Assembly (NCBI GenBank): GCA_020186115.1
Contig: WSYJ01000176.1
Coordinates: 1 to 64,000 of the forward strand
Length of the DNA stretch: 64,000 nucleotides
Direction: 5' to 3'
Source: Histomonas meleagridis
Taxonomy: Eukaryota > Parabasalia > Tritrichomonadida > Dientamoebidae
Below, in pieces: positions 10,757 through 22,160 of this stretch (positions within the stretch are counted from its first letter, which is position 1; every line of letters starts with the position of its first letter). Under the pieces are notes generated by a model. That model made no database searches. It was not told where the DNA came from and worked only from the letters and a program-made list of their open reading frames with translations. Both the position numbers and the translations under genes were made by a program.

Positions 10757-13427
10757 TCATGACCTAATATATTGCATAACATTTCTTGCTTCTTTTAATA
10801 ACTTAAGGTTATTTATTCTTTTGTATCCGATTGCTATTACGTCGTGAATATTTCTTCTATTTATGTATGGGTTGAATTTCCTCGAGCAGTGCTGGCGGTA
10901 TTGCCTTGATGCATGCACAAATGCCATAATGAGTTCGTCGTCGATGTTATATTTCCCAATTAACAAGACACTCGCAGCAAAATTATCGAACTCGATCAGT
11001 TGCAATCTTTCTATATTCGTATCATTTGCTGCATAAAACATCTTCGCATAAGCTCTGTTACAATTACATAACGAAGTATACAAATGATTTGCATATTTTA
11101 CATCTTCATCATTTTCGATGTTTAAACATTTCGATATATCTCTAAATGTAATTAAAATTTGTTCCAATTGTTTGCAATGTTGTTGTTGCTGAACATTACT
11201 TACGTCGAACATTGTCGCACAAATGGTTGAACATCTCTTTTGTCAGAACTGTTCATCACTATGTTAAACAATGTAACAAACATTACGTCAAAGATTTGCA
11301 TCATTTGCACATTACAATTTATGAATAATTGTTCTATTAAAATGGCACTTGCGTAAATTACTTTGTTGTTTTGTGCCATTAAGCATTGTTGTGTCAATGT
11401 TAAACAATAATTTATTTGTTCGACAGTAAGATACTGCGGCAAACATTTGACTAATGCTGCTAATGTCATTAAGCCTTCTTCATATATAACATAATATTAC
11501 GTTTGTAACAAATCAAATATTAATTGTATAACACAATGACATATTTCTTGTGTAATATGCGTCTTAAGTTTTAATATGAATTCTGTAATTATTGAACATA
11601 TCCCTGATTGATATGTACACTTAATGATTTCGGAGCTTATGAATTCATTTGATTTACTTAATGTGTCACATGTCTGTATAAACAATTCAAGTAATTGGTC
11701 GTTATTACTATTATTCATATGCGATATTAAACTACATATTGATTCAGTGACACATGAAATAGCATTTGTTATTTTACTTTCTTCATCTTCAATTCCTATA
11801 ACATAACTTAACATAATTTGTAACATTAAATAAATTCTTTCGAAGGATTTCGGTATCAATAATGCGCCAACTAAATAATTTAATAATAAGGAATATCGTT
11901 CAATGATTATCAGTGGCATTTGTTCTGATTGCAGTTCATTTACTAATGGTATAATTCCTATTATTACTTCGAATCTTTGTGCTGAATCATTTGCATTATT
12001 TATAAATGTTGGATAAAACTTTAATATCATCGAAAGTACAAATTACGCTGTTTCTCGTAAGTGTGCGCAATATTTTGGAGTACAAAAGTCTATAACATAA
12101 TCAAAAACGTTACCTAAAAATGGTAAAAATATTACATTATTAATTGGGTGTTCTAATATCGAATAAATAAGCAGCAAAGCTGTATGACAATGTACCCAAC
12201 TTTGCTGCTCTTTAATCAAATTTATTATTGTTTGCGAACATTTCTCAAATACTATTTCGGGCTCTACTTTATAAATGGACTGTAACGCAGTAGTTGCACG
12301 CATATGCGGAAGCTTATCACCGGGATCTTCAATTGAAACATCGTTAGGATCAATTGACTGTAAAATGTTAATGAAGATTTCGAAGTAATTTTCAATGACT
12401 GTTCGTGATAAATGTAAAAGATCGCATTTAAATGTCGGCCGATTTTGATACGCATATTCGAACTGCGCAAGGTCTTGCCAAAACGTGATTGACACGCATT
12501 GATGCTCGGGATTGCTCATGGCCATTCCTCTTAATACGCAATTGCTTATAATGCCCATAAAACTTGGCGAAAGTGGATAATATTTCTTAATGAGAAGAAG
12601 CATAATGTTATGAAGTGTTTCAAAGAGTTTTATGTTTGGTGTGAAAAGTGACGATTGAATGCTTTGAAGAATTATCGAAATTTTTACTTCGGCATTGTCA
12701 TCAATTATCTTGTCCGAAAGATGAAGAATGGTAAAATATATGGCATCACATGCAGATTCACGAACTTCAGAAATTTGATCTGGAATACTCAATATTTTGA
12801 AAGAGGCATCAAAAAATGTTGGCATAGATTGGAATGTGCGCATCTGTTTTAAGCTCACTTTCAAAGTTGGGTAAATTGAGAATGTTAGAATAAATATTGA
12901 AAAAAAGAAGTGAGAATACTGGAATTGGATGTGGAAAGACTACTGAAAATTTCTTGAATACCATCAACCCATTGACCTCCTTCAATTCCAAATATATAAG
13001 AATAAATTTGGCACGAAACATTTCGAATAACAGTGTCGTTTTCACCAATTGTGGTGGTAATTAACCTTTTGAGGTTAGGAATAAACCCATTAAGAGACCA
13101 TATATTATTTACAAGAATATTTCGGCGCTCTGGCGTTGCGGGATTTAATAAATATGATATAATTTTTGCTGAATAACGTCTAGTTTCATTCGGGTTGCTA
13201 GGATTTGCAAGTAAAAAACAAAATTTTTGGATATCATTTGGATGGTTAATAAGTATATCATTACTTATTGAATTTACTTGATCATAAGCTTCTCTATCAA
13301 TAAGACTTGCAAGCACATATAAAATTTTACTGAAATTTTGTGCTTCATTCGAATCATGATTTGGAATAAGTTCTTCATATCCCAAAGTTTCATTAGTACC
13401 TTGTAAAGCATTAAGGTTAGAGTACAT
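10757..13427 (-). pseudogene. importin subunit beta-1-like, five broken pieces
   Basis: Five open pieces in order on the minus strand make one karyopherin. The N-terminal HEAT repeats include NPSNPNETRRYSAKIISYLL and IFGIEGGQWVDGIQEI, matching importin-beta R-x-x-A and I-E-x-x-x-W positions. The middle holds CVSITFWQDLAQFE, the family's E-F-W-x-x-L helix, then an acidic loop with EDPGDKLPHMRAT. Breaks are a frameshift in a T run near 12895, in-frame TAA codons at 12043-12045 and 11497-11499, and a frameshift near 11205. The first ATG is at 13427. In a live cell this protein imports NLS cargo; here it cannot be made as one chain. The tail may be truncated at 10757. The sequence is otherwise well preserved, so inactivation looks recent. 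Confidence 0.7.
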
Positions 13428-13442
13428 TTTGTTGTGTAACAA

Positions 13443-13799
13443 AAATAATTATGGATATAAGAGGTTATGGTAAATTTTCTCCAAATTCATTGAGATGACG
13501 TTATGTTATCTGACATGTGGCGTGAAATAATACCGATATGATGAACGTTTATATTTTTCCTAAAACAGAAAGAAATTGCGATTTTGAACATAAGCATACA
13601 CAATGCGAAGCGCATTCTTGTTTATAAAACATATGTTTTATTTATACTTCTTCTTCTACTTCATTATCTAATAAACTATTTAAAAACATAATTAATCGGG
13701 CTATTATCCAAATTATGGAATATATATCTTTTCAAATTTTTAGCTTGAGGCAACAATTGTAACAAATAAATAACAATTGGATTTGTCAATGAAAATGCA
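13443..13799. other. gap without recognised gene
   Basis: Spacer upstream of the importin-like pseudogene. I see no coding frame or repeat I can support. Confidence 0.4.
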
Positions 13800-15385
13800 T
13801 CAGGACTTCGATATCGAAGCACCTTTTCTCACAGAGTTTGGTGACCTAAATGCCTTTGCGAAAGGCGGGGTTGGAGTATTTCCCTCGAAGGCCTCCTCTT
13901 CCTTTCCCTCTATCCAAATTTTGAATACTGGGGTATCCCCACAATTATCAATAATTTCAGTGAACCAAGCCATGTTATCAACTGGAATATAGGTAAACAC
14001 GTGTAATGGGTTTATGTTGTCGAGAAGTTAGTCGGAAATCTTTCAATAAATTATAAATAAATGGAATCGTGGTTAATATTAAAACTCTAGATTGTTCATT
14101 AAGAGAATTATTTAATATGTATTCTATGATTCTCATTTTATATGATGGACCAACAAGTCCTTCATTACAAAATCATGTTCAATTGAAGGTATCATAAATG
14201 GGTGCTGAAAAGTATAATACAACGCGTTATAAAGTCGTAAGAAATATCCTTCAAGAATATCATCTTTATAAGCCATCGTATACTAATTTATTACGTATCA
14301 TCTTTTGGAAATTTGTTAACGGACATTCTATGGCATAATAGTTGATTTTGGATTTGTAGTCAGTAATTGCTTCTGGAGGACAAATACTTGAAAATTCCTT
14401 AAGTGCATTTTGCGTTTGAATTGAGAAGGTTACACTATCTTTGACATCCTCTGTTAAAAAATTGTCATAAATTGCCTGTATCGTCGACAGAATAAATTGT
14501 TAGGAAGAAAGTTATAACTTATCATGTTCAGTGAGATTTATATCATCATTAATTTTGTCTGTGAAGTAATAAAAAAGGTTATACGGAAATGAATATTTGA
14601 GAAGTATTGTATGTCTTCTTCTAAAGTTTCTCGTTTGATAAATAACATATGTTATTTTAATATATCTTCAGATTTATAAAAATCAAGCTTGCGAATAATC
14701 GAACGATTACGTCCGATACCATCACATTGCAATGAAAACATGGTTTTACTACTTTGATAATAATCATACAATTACGTAAATTATTATCATTATCAAATAA
14801 AAAAAAAGAAATGGTCCTGCATCATTATATTGGTTATGAAGTAATTGTACAAGTGACGCTGTAGAAAATTTTGTGCCATCTGTAAATTCATCTGATATTG
14901 AAGGAACAATTGATGAATTTAATTTAAAAAAAAATAATTTAATTGATCAAGTTCTTGAAACCTAAGATGCTTGTAATTAGGATTTGAAACGTTGGAAAAT
15001 TTGTTGTAATTCTAGTTCTATGAGCTACCAGGAAAGGCTTGTTCAAGTACGTTTCTAATGTTAAATCTTCATATGAAAGATGAGACCATTTTGTTACAAA
15101 TTTTCCATCTTCAAATTTTACCATTTTATCAGGTATATCATAAGCTGGATCATAAAATGGTTGTGTTGTCCTTTGAAGAGATTCATTTGATTTGTATTCT
15201 TTTAATTTTTGCCTACCATTTTTATTTTGCTTGATGTCTTTGCCTGTTAACCATACTGATGATTGATAAGAATAATTTCATAATTTTTCAACTTAACAAA
15301 ATATTCTTTCTTTCGCTGAAAATTTAATCTATGTTCTAAAATTTTATTAGTTCTATCTTCTTCCATTTCTTTTCATTTTAAAAAT
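13800..15385 (-). pseudogene. CHD-type chromodomain SNF2 helicase, heavily decayed
   Basis: Read on the minus strand, ordered blocks of a chromodomain-helicase appear in shifting frames. Near 15285-15365 is HRLNF followed by KKEYFVKLKNY, a chromodomain. Near 15050-15150 is DPAYDIPDKMVKFEDGKF followed by KWSHLSYEDLTLE, a linker and second chromodomain. Near 14810-14865 is LVQLLHNQYNDAGPFLFF (SNF2 motif Ia). Near 14660-14730 is GIGRNRSIIRKLDFY. Near 14380-14440 is FSSICPPEAITDYKSKINYY. Near 14050-14155 is YKMRIIEYIL and SRVLILTTIPFIYNLLKDF, the start of the C-terminal helicase lobe. Walker B and the last helicase motifs are missing. The open stretch at 13800-14000 does not resemble the helicase. 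This was a nucleosome remodeller and is now non-functional. Confidence 0.65.
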
Positions 15386-15479
15386 TATCATGTGAAGATT
15401 TAAAATATTTTGCAAGTATTAAAAGTCTTGAAGGAAATACATCAAAAAACCAGAACTTAAAACATTTAAAGACCATATG

Positions 15480-16200
15480 ATTGTAAACATGCCATCAGTT
15501 GAAGAAATGCCAAGACTTCATTTTCTTCGACTTTTATGATTACTATAAATATTGATGCAATATTAATACCATTTGATTTCACTTTGGAAATTTATGATTT
15601 CTCAACAAAGCGATACACATACAATTTAAATGTTTATTATTCAACATATAAAGATAAATAGTACATTCCATTACATTGTAAAATAATTGGAACTCCACAT
15701 ATTGGGAACAAATAGCTGAATTAACACCAATTCTTCCAAGATCAGCAACAATTTCTACAAAACCTGATGATATTCAAGAAATATTTGAATATGCCATATC
15801 ACAATATTTATATCATACATATTATTTTCTTTGATAATTAAATCGCATAAATTAACTAAAAAAATGAATATTAATTTTAATAATGCAACAAATATATATG
15901 TAGTAAATTTATCATATCTTGTATTAATTTTTAATAACGAAAATAACATTGGGAAATTGCAATGTATTCATATAACAGACAAATTCTTAGTACTACAAAA
16001 ATTTTTTACTCCATTTGAGGTCAATAATCAAATGTCATCTAATGTAACAATGAAATTAGAAGTAATAAAATTTCATGTGAATATGTTCATGGATGTGAAA
16101 CAGGAAATTTTAATAAAAATCAGGTATCTTTTAGAGTTAATATTGATGGCGAACAAGAATGTATAGCATTGGTTGGTTTTAATAATAAAGGTCAATAGTT
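15480..16200 (+). pseudogene. unrecognised decayed gene
   Basis: Several short plus-strand frames carry protein-like sequence, for example DFTLEIYDFSTKRYTYN near 15580, TPILPRSATISTKPDDIQEI near 15735, and a 111-codon piece at 15831-16166. Stops and frameshifts separate them. The beta-rich start followed by helical sequence faintly suggests an adaptor or appendage-like protein, but I cannot name a family. No terminal repeats flank it. Confidence 0.3.
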
Positions 16201-16558
16201 TCAAGAATTTTCGATTTATCCTGAAATTGATGATTTAAATGAGTTAGAAATATCTTCAATATTAACTCCCTTTTCTACTAATTTTTTATTTAAAAGATCT
16301 CGTATTTCTTTACGTAACTTCAATTTATATTTATTGGAATTATTTACTCAAAAAACGAACATATGATCCAACATTTTAATCAGAACATGACTCAACATTC
16401 TAATCAGATTTTTCAACATGAAAAAAAATAAAAAAAGGAAAATCGTAAATACAGGGCAAAAAAGTGACAACAAAATTCAATGATTTTGATGATAACCAAA
16501 AAAACCGCAGGGCGAAAAAGTGCTAACCGAAAAACATTCTCAACATTCATTAAATATA

Positions 16559-17866
16559 TAGGGGGTGCAAAAAGTCCTGACCCCACCCCCTTTTCTTGAT
16601 CTCCTCTTGATCTAGAAAAATAAATTATATATAAATAAAACCTATAATGTATAAACTTAATGCATGTTTAAATATTTTTTAAAAATTTTATTTACATATT
16701 GAAATATAAGTGATTGAATTTTTTCCCCCATTCAAAATCGTCACTATTTTTAATCACAAAATTTAATGGAAAAGTCGGAGCTCAAAATTGTTGTCAAATA
16801 TTATTTTCTGCAAAGAATGGGATATCAATCAATTAATAGGATAATAAGTACTGCTCTCCCTCAATCTAATATCTAACTTTCAAGTGTCAAACGCTGATGT
16901 AAAAAATTTTCTTCAGGTGACCTAAGTTGTAATGATTTACCAAGGAGTGGAAGGCCTAAAATTAATATAATTGATCAAATCAGAGAAATGCTTGAAGAAC
17001 AACCATTCTTATCCGCATAATATATTGCAGCAGAACTAGGTCATTCATCAAATTGTATTAAATCTGTTTTAATTAATGACCTTTGTTTAAAAAAGTATCG
17101 AAGAAGGTGGATCACCCATATGCTATCCGAGAACTATATGAAAAAAAGGGTCGAGTATTCCAAATAAATTTTAGAAGAATTGATCAAAGCCAGAAAAAAC
17201 TTATTTAATACAATTATGACTGGTGACGAGTCGTGGTTCTTTTATGAATATGAATATAGAGAAATGTATGCTGAATCACGTGATCAGGTGCCACCGATAG
17301 TATCTAAGAAAATTCAATCCAAAAAAACAATGATTACAATTTTCTTCAATGGGACGAAAATGCTATGTATTGATACATTACCTCCTAATTGAAAATTTAA
17401 TCAACAATACTTCATTGATTATATTATTCCACAATTTCATGAAAATGTTGACTATGACAAGAAGCAGCCACATTTGTAAAACATAAAGATACATATGGAT
17501 AACACCCCAATTCATTATGGGTCACTTGTTACTCAAAAATTAAGAGAAGAAAAAATTAATAGAATCCCTCACCCACATTATTCACTAGATATAAGCCAAT
17601 GCGATTTTTGGTTTTTTGGAATGGCAAAGGAAAACCTAAAGGGTGTGGATATAAATTCAGAAGAAGATTTAAAAAATGAAATTATACGCATATTCGACGG
17701 TGTCACTTATGAGAAGAGCTTCAAATGGTGTTTGAAGCATGGATAAAAAGACTTGAATGAATGATTGAGAATAAAGGAGAGTACTTTCATAAATAAAAGT
17801 CAATAAAAAAAATATATCTTTTTTATTCATCGAAAAACGGGGGGTCATAACTTTTAGCACCCCCTA
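16559..17866. mobile_element. mariner element with TIRs and TA target site
   Basis: A 1308-base element. Its ends are inverted repeats: TAGGGGGTGCAAAAAGTCC at the left, and at the right the complement of a matching end with GGGGGTGCTAAAAGTTATGA. TA dinucleotides at 16557-16558 and 17867-17868 give the canonical mariner duplication. Size, termini and the enclosed transposase remnant agree with the Tvmar-like mariners known from trichomonads. Confidence 0.8.
16766..17796 (+). pseudogene. mariner transposase, inactivated
   Basis: An ATG at 16766 opens a mariner-type frame with N-terminal HTH segments, a GRPKI linker and then the DDD catalytic core. The core motifs are TGDESWFFYEYE (first Asp, near 17220), DNTPIH (second Asp, near 17497), and HPHYSLDISQCDFWFFG (third Asp, near 17590-17620), a D34D arrangement. 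Stops or frameshifts occur in the N-terminal half, at 17390-17392 and around 17480, so no full transposase can be made. It sits inside the 16559-17866 TIRs. Confidence 0.8.
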
Positions 17867-18001
17867 TAATTGTGAAGTCTTATGAGACATTATCGATATG
17901 TCCAGAGCTTTTTGAGTTATGCTCTGAAATGATTGTATTATAAAATTCAATAAATTCGATATGTAAACTCAATTTTAGAATGACTTCACTTCACTCGAGC
18001 A

Positions 18002-18660
18002 ATGGACTCTCAAGCATATCTTAATCTTTCAAAAGATGTTGAAACATAATCAATCGCTCCAAATACAAAAAAAAAATTATGAAGCACAACTTAGAAGATA
18101 TGAGAATTTAGTTATGACAATCCCTTTAATTTTTTCTCCTTATGCTCTCACAGAAGCTGAAATACGGGCATTTATCGAATTTAATCGTTCAACACATCCT
18201 AGTACGACATATAATTACATTCGGCAATTCATTGCTGCATTTTCATATAAATTGAGAATAATGAGCAATCTTCCGAACATTACACAAAATCAAGACCCTA
18301 CCCATTATGTTCATGGACTTCAGAGAGTAATGCAAGGAAAAAAATTTCATAATGCGAAACTTCCAATTTTACAAGAAATAATTGAGAAAATGCCTGATTG
18401 AATCACAAACGATCTCAAACAAATTCAAGGAATGTGCATAATTTCTTTATGTTTTTATGAGAGTTTCAGAGTGGATTAATTTGGATAGATAAGACGTTGA
18501 TATCGATTTAAACGGCCGACTTGTGATCACATTAAAAAAATCAAAAACAGATCAATATGCATAACTAATATCATCTACACACATTATCAATGCCAATCAC
18601 AATGACAGTTTGAAATTGGATACATTTCTATTCAAAAGCGGTGTATAACCGTCCAATTAA
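18002..18660 (+). pseudogene. tyrosine recombinase N-terminal half
   Basis: An ATG at 18002 begins a short frame that shifts near 18040 into an open stretch ending at 18401. That stretch contains a SAM-like core-binding region: AEIRAFIEFNRSTHPSTTY, then YIRQFIAAFSYKL. Beyond 18401 the catalytic part survives only in broken frames, with a short echo of the SSKTDQ strand (KKSKTDQYA near 18540). It is complementary in content to the C-terminal recombinase relic at 3877-4455, which suggests two relics of one family. Confidence 0.5.
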
Positions 18661-18681
18661 TATTTATGTTTTGAATGAGAG

Positions 18682-18894
18682 ATGAACATAGAAGAAAAAA
18701 CCCCTCCAGAATTTATCAATTTTATTGCAGAGCAAGTTGGTAAAATTAGATTTGATCGATTTACATTATATATTGAAGATCAATTTGCAATTTTTAAAAC
18801 ACCTTATGCAATAAGCGAATCAAAGAAAAGAGAAATTACATTATATATTTGTTATGAATGCGAACTGAATTTATCAAGGAAGACAATTAGGTAA
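18682..18894 (+). CDS. unrecognised 70-residue ORF
   Basis: A short open frame starting at ATG with an acidic N-terminus (NIEEKTPPEFINFIAEQVGK) and a CYECEL segment near its end. It lies between a tyrosine-recombinase relic and a Tc1-like relic on the other strand. I recognise no domain. It may be part of the recombinase element's cargo, or chance. Confidence 0.2.
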   Translation: MNIEEKTPPEFINFIAEQVGKIRFDRFTLYIEDQFAIFKTPYAISESKKREITLYICYECELNLSRKTIR

Positions 18895-18992
18895 AGACCA
18901 TTCTTTTCCATTTTCTAAAACAAATTGGCATAGCAATTTGTCCTCTTCATCTGTCCATGTGCTGATTGCTGCTCTATGCTTGTTTCTCAGAT

Positions 18993-19830
18993 CTATAACT
19001 GCTCTAGCATTATAGTCGAATCTTTAGAGAGATTGATGCTTGGATCAAATTTCAAAATAAGTTGAGCATCATCAATAATTTGAAGCTCATTTTCACATTG
19101 AGGTATGGGCCCATTATAAGGGAAAGTATTTATTTTAATATATTCATTTATACACATTTTTACATTTGAAATACAATACTTAAGTCTTGAATCAGATTGT
19201 CTAGTTAAAGCATTTACTTGTTCCATTGTTAGTATATTATTCCATAAATGACGGCATAAATTTATCATTTCATCAATCGTTTGTGGTTCTGATTGTTTGG
19301 ATAATCATTCTTTGAGCATTGCCCATACTACTTATATTGGATTCAAGTCTGGACTGTTTACAGACCAGATACCAAGTAAGTTGGTTCGTTTTCTTAACCA
19401 TAACATTGTTTCTTTTGCCACATGATAAGGAGCATTGTCTTGCATTAAATAATATTCATCTTTTCTGTTCAAGATTCCAAGTAGTTGAACATTATGACAG
19501 TACTGCTCAGCATCAATTTCAACTGGGGAGACAACAAACTCTGACTTATAATTTATACCAATTGCACCGAAAATCATGATTTTTTTGGCTGTTTTGTTTC
19601 ATTCACATAAATATTTTCAATTTACTGCCATGTTTTCTCCATCAATATGAATTATCTGGACAAAATTGGATTTTACAAACATCACTAAACACAATTTTTT
19701 TATTTTTTCCCTCGTTTTGTAACATAGAATAAGCGAAAGTAAGTCTTCTATCCAAGCATGCTTGAGTCATTTGAGGTCTCCTTTTGGGTGGTTTGAAAAA
19801 AAAAATGTAATTCATGTTTGATTATTGCAA
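18993..19830 (-). pseudogene. Tc1-like DDE_3 transposase, decayed
   Basis: The minus strand carries a DDE_3-type transposase. It starts with RRPQMTQACLDRRLTFAYSM near 19760, followed by IVFSDVCKIQF (first Asp), MIFGAIG near 19577, YYLMQDNAPYHVAKETM (second Asp, near 19440) and SVNSPDLNPI followed by VVWAM, where the family's catalytic E (P-I-E) is a TAA stop near 19340. A TGA follows close by, and the C-terminal helices run to 18993. The missing Glu and the stops mean it is inactive. Confidence 0.7.
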
Positions 19831-19924
19831 TAGTCGATATTTTAATTGATTTTTCTAAACTGCTCATTTGTTGTGAAACTTGCTTGCAAGTTGACCTTGG
19901 TGATGAGATGGTTATTTTATCAAT

Positions 19925-20019
19925 GGGTTAATTCAGATGTCCCCAGGGGACAGTCCCAGGGGAGATATTTCCGGGTGTTCAATTTTTTAACAGTCATCGT
20001 GAAAATTTATGCATTTCAG
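19925..20019. repeat. solo MULE terminal-repeat copy
   Basis: About 95 bases match the terminal inverted repeats of the MULE at 36849-39457. Shared blocks are TCAGATGT, the CCCC-and-GGGG palindromic section with GGACAGTCCC, GGTGTTCAATTTTTTAACA and GTGAAAAT. No MULE gene lies next to it, so it is a stranded end or a small non-autonomous derivative. Confidence 0.7.
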
Positions 20020-20149
20020 CAGTGGATTTTTTTTCGAAGTTGGAGAAAACCGAATAAATTGAGTTTATCGGTAATACAAAAAGTTAAAAAGACGATTAAA
20101 TTGCTTTAAAAAAAACACACTGATATCCTACCCATGAGGTTGAACAAAA

Positions 20150-20650
20150 GACACTTCCAATGTTTTATTTATTAAAAAATCGTCTAAAAATGTTTATTAG
20201 CACCACCAAATGGTCACTGCTTTTAATTGTGAATGTGTTTGATTCTGTGAATGTGAGCGTTGGCATCAGGAGTCATCCTTCAATTGGCGTTCCTTTGGAT
20301 GCTTCCAAATCTCCAAATGTCTCTCTTTGATCTGTTACCAACGTCTAATAGATGATGTTGGTACTTTAGAAGAGGCACTGTTGGCGATGTGCCGTCCCAA
20401 AAATAATGCATTACTTGGAATTGTAATGTTTTTCAATGATGAACATGAATAAAATGCACAATCCTCATATATTTTCACTCTTTCTCCAAAAGAAAATGTC
20501 TCCAATGCGAACATGATTCAAATGCATAATTCCCAATCGATGTGACCGCACTCGGAATTGTGATATTTTTCAACGAAGTACATGAACCAAATACGTGTTC
20601 CCCAATTGCTTCACCGCTTACTCCAACGTGATTCATTATGAAACGAAAAA
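20150..20650 (-). pseudogene. BspA-like leucine-rich repeat fragment
   Basis: The minus strand encodes several LRR_5 (BspA-type) repeats, for example [20 protein letters not shown] and [16 protein letters not shown], and then a degraded repeat with CSSLKNI-like sequence in another frame. Spacing is the 23-residue I-G-x-x-A-F-x-x-C-x-x-L-x-x-I-x-I-P pattern typical of large trichomonad surface-protein families. Both ends are missing and frames shift, so it is a dead scrap. Confidence 0.7.
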
Positions 20651-20944
20651 GTCATTTTTTACCAAATGTTTTGGAAAAAAATTTGATGCAAAATTATTAT
20701 ACGATCAATAACTGTTGATACAATGCCAACGCTTTTTATCGTTCTCTATCGTGCTTTCCATTATTTGAAACTGATTTATAACTGATATTTAATTATATCA
20801 TCTGTATTTTTTATCATTCAAAAACGAATGGTTCATTGTGACATAAATAATATTTTATTATATTTTACCAAACAAATAATATTTTCTCATTATTCCTATG
20901 AATTTTGAATCGATTCAAATTCATTCCAAAACGAAGATTATTGA

Positions 20945-21385
20945 ATATCATTCGGCTATAACTTTAAGAGTAATCTTTCCTTTTCTGATTCCACAGTCAA
21001 CTCTGAAACATATGTGTTTGATGCCATAATTGGAAGTAATGTATTTTCTGACGCCGATAATGCATATGGCATTGGAAAGTGGGTTATGCAACAAGACAAT
21101 GCAAAACCCCATATATCGAATGAAACATACATGTTACATGACGACTTTGGGGTGAACTTCATGGAAGATTGGCCTCCATACTCTCCCGATCAAAACATAA
21201 TCGAGACAGTATGGGCAATCATGAAGAAACGCTTAGAGGCCAAACCATGCAAAACAATCGATGAGCTAAAGAAGATTATCCAGGATATCTGGATTCTTGA
21301 AACAATTAATAGGCTTGTTGAGGCAATGCAGAATAGAATCCAAGCATGCATTCAAGAAAATGGTTCCACTGTCCTTAATTATTGA
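20945..21385 (+). pseudogene. DDE_3 (Tc1-like) transposase C-terminal fragment
   Basis: The open piece 21014-21385 holds the second half of a DDE_3 catalytic domain: WVMQQDNAKPHIS (second Asp), WPPYSPDQNIIETVWAIMKK (the Glu in the NIIE box is present), then TIDELKKIIQDIW and the family's C-terminal helices. The first Asp and the DNA-binding domain are absent. It is a different lineage from the DDE_3 relic at 19 kb. A large stem-loop follows at 21410-21500. Confidence 0.7.
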
Positions 21386-21409
21386 GTAAACGAAATTCAA
21401 TTTCACAAG

Positions 21410-21500
21410 AACGGTTGGAACGATATGCTTGAATTTGGGGTTTACATATAACTGTTAGCTGTAAACCCCTCATTGTTTGTGTTATATCGTTTCAACCGTT
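21410..21500. repeat. nested inverted repeat (stem-loop)
   Basis: Outer arms AACGGTTGGAACGATAT (21410-21426) and its near-perfect complement (21484-21500, one mismatch) enclose inner perfect arms GGGGTTTACA (21437-21446) and TGTAAACCCC (21460-21469). The structure lies 25 bases after the Tc1-like fragment. It may be a collapsed transposon end or a MITE. Confidence 0.6.
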
Positions 21501-22160
21501 TTCGCTTTCACTATACATACAAATATTTGAGGCTCAAAATGGCGGAAATCCATATATGGCCATTTAAGAGGTCAGAAAATCGATGGGTAATTTGACTCAT
21601 AGTTCGTTTTACTAATATTTTGGAAATCTCTGTTTTGGGCTAAAGAATGAGAATTTCGTGGGCTTAATGAGAAGCTATAGATATATATTATATTATATTT
21701 TTTAATTGTAATGATTTACAAGAAATTTATTCTGATGGCCAAAAAGTGCTCAAAAATTGATTTTTTATATATTTTTTGTTATGTGATTATTTTCAATCAA
21801 AATTTTTGTAATTGAAATAGTTTCGCACTCTCATGAGAGTTTCATGAAATGAGAGACATATTCAATTAAACCAGTATAAGCTTATTCAATTAAAATTGTT
21901 ATTATATTGGCATATAATTTTTTTCTTTTTTTGGGATTTTTTATATGATATGTTATGCTTTTTTGCTTTTTGTTTGTTTGTTTTATTCATAATAAAGTCA
22001 GAACTAAATTTTTATTGTTGTTAACTTAATTCCTTCACAATGAAGTGAGGTAAAAAAGTGGCCACAAAATTTTGATCGGCATGAAAAAGAGTTAAAGCTA
22101 GGTCTGTTTGGATTTTGAATGAATATTCGGTCAATAGATTTTGTTCTTGGTCGTACAAAA
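21501..22160. other. upstream region of SPB1
   Basis: AT-rich sequence with no coding frame I can support. AAAAAGTGGCC occurs about 100 bases before the SPB1 start; related AAAAAGTG boxes precede other genes in this window. Confidence 0.4.

Noticed and set aside
12264-12470. Minus-strand frame inside the importin beta relic
   Set aside because: It overlaps the real importin frame in another phase; no independent support.
19846-20109. Plus-strand 87-codon frame
   Set aside because: It covers the orphan MULE terminal repeat and the adjoining transposon end; not protein-like.
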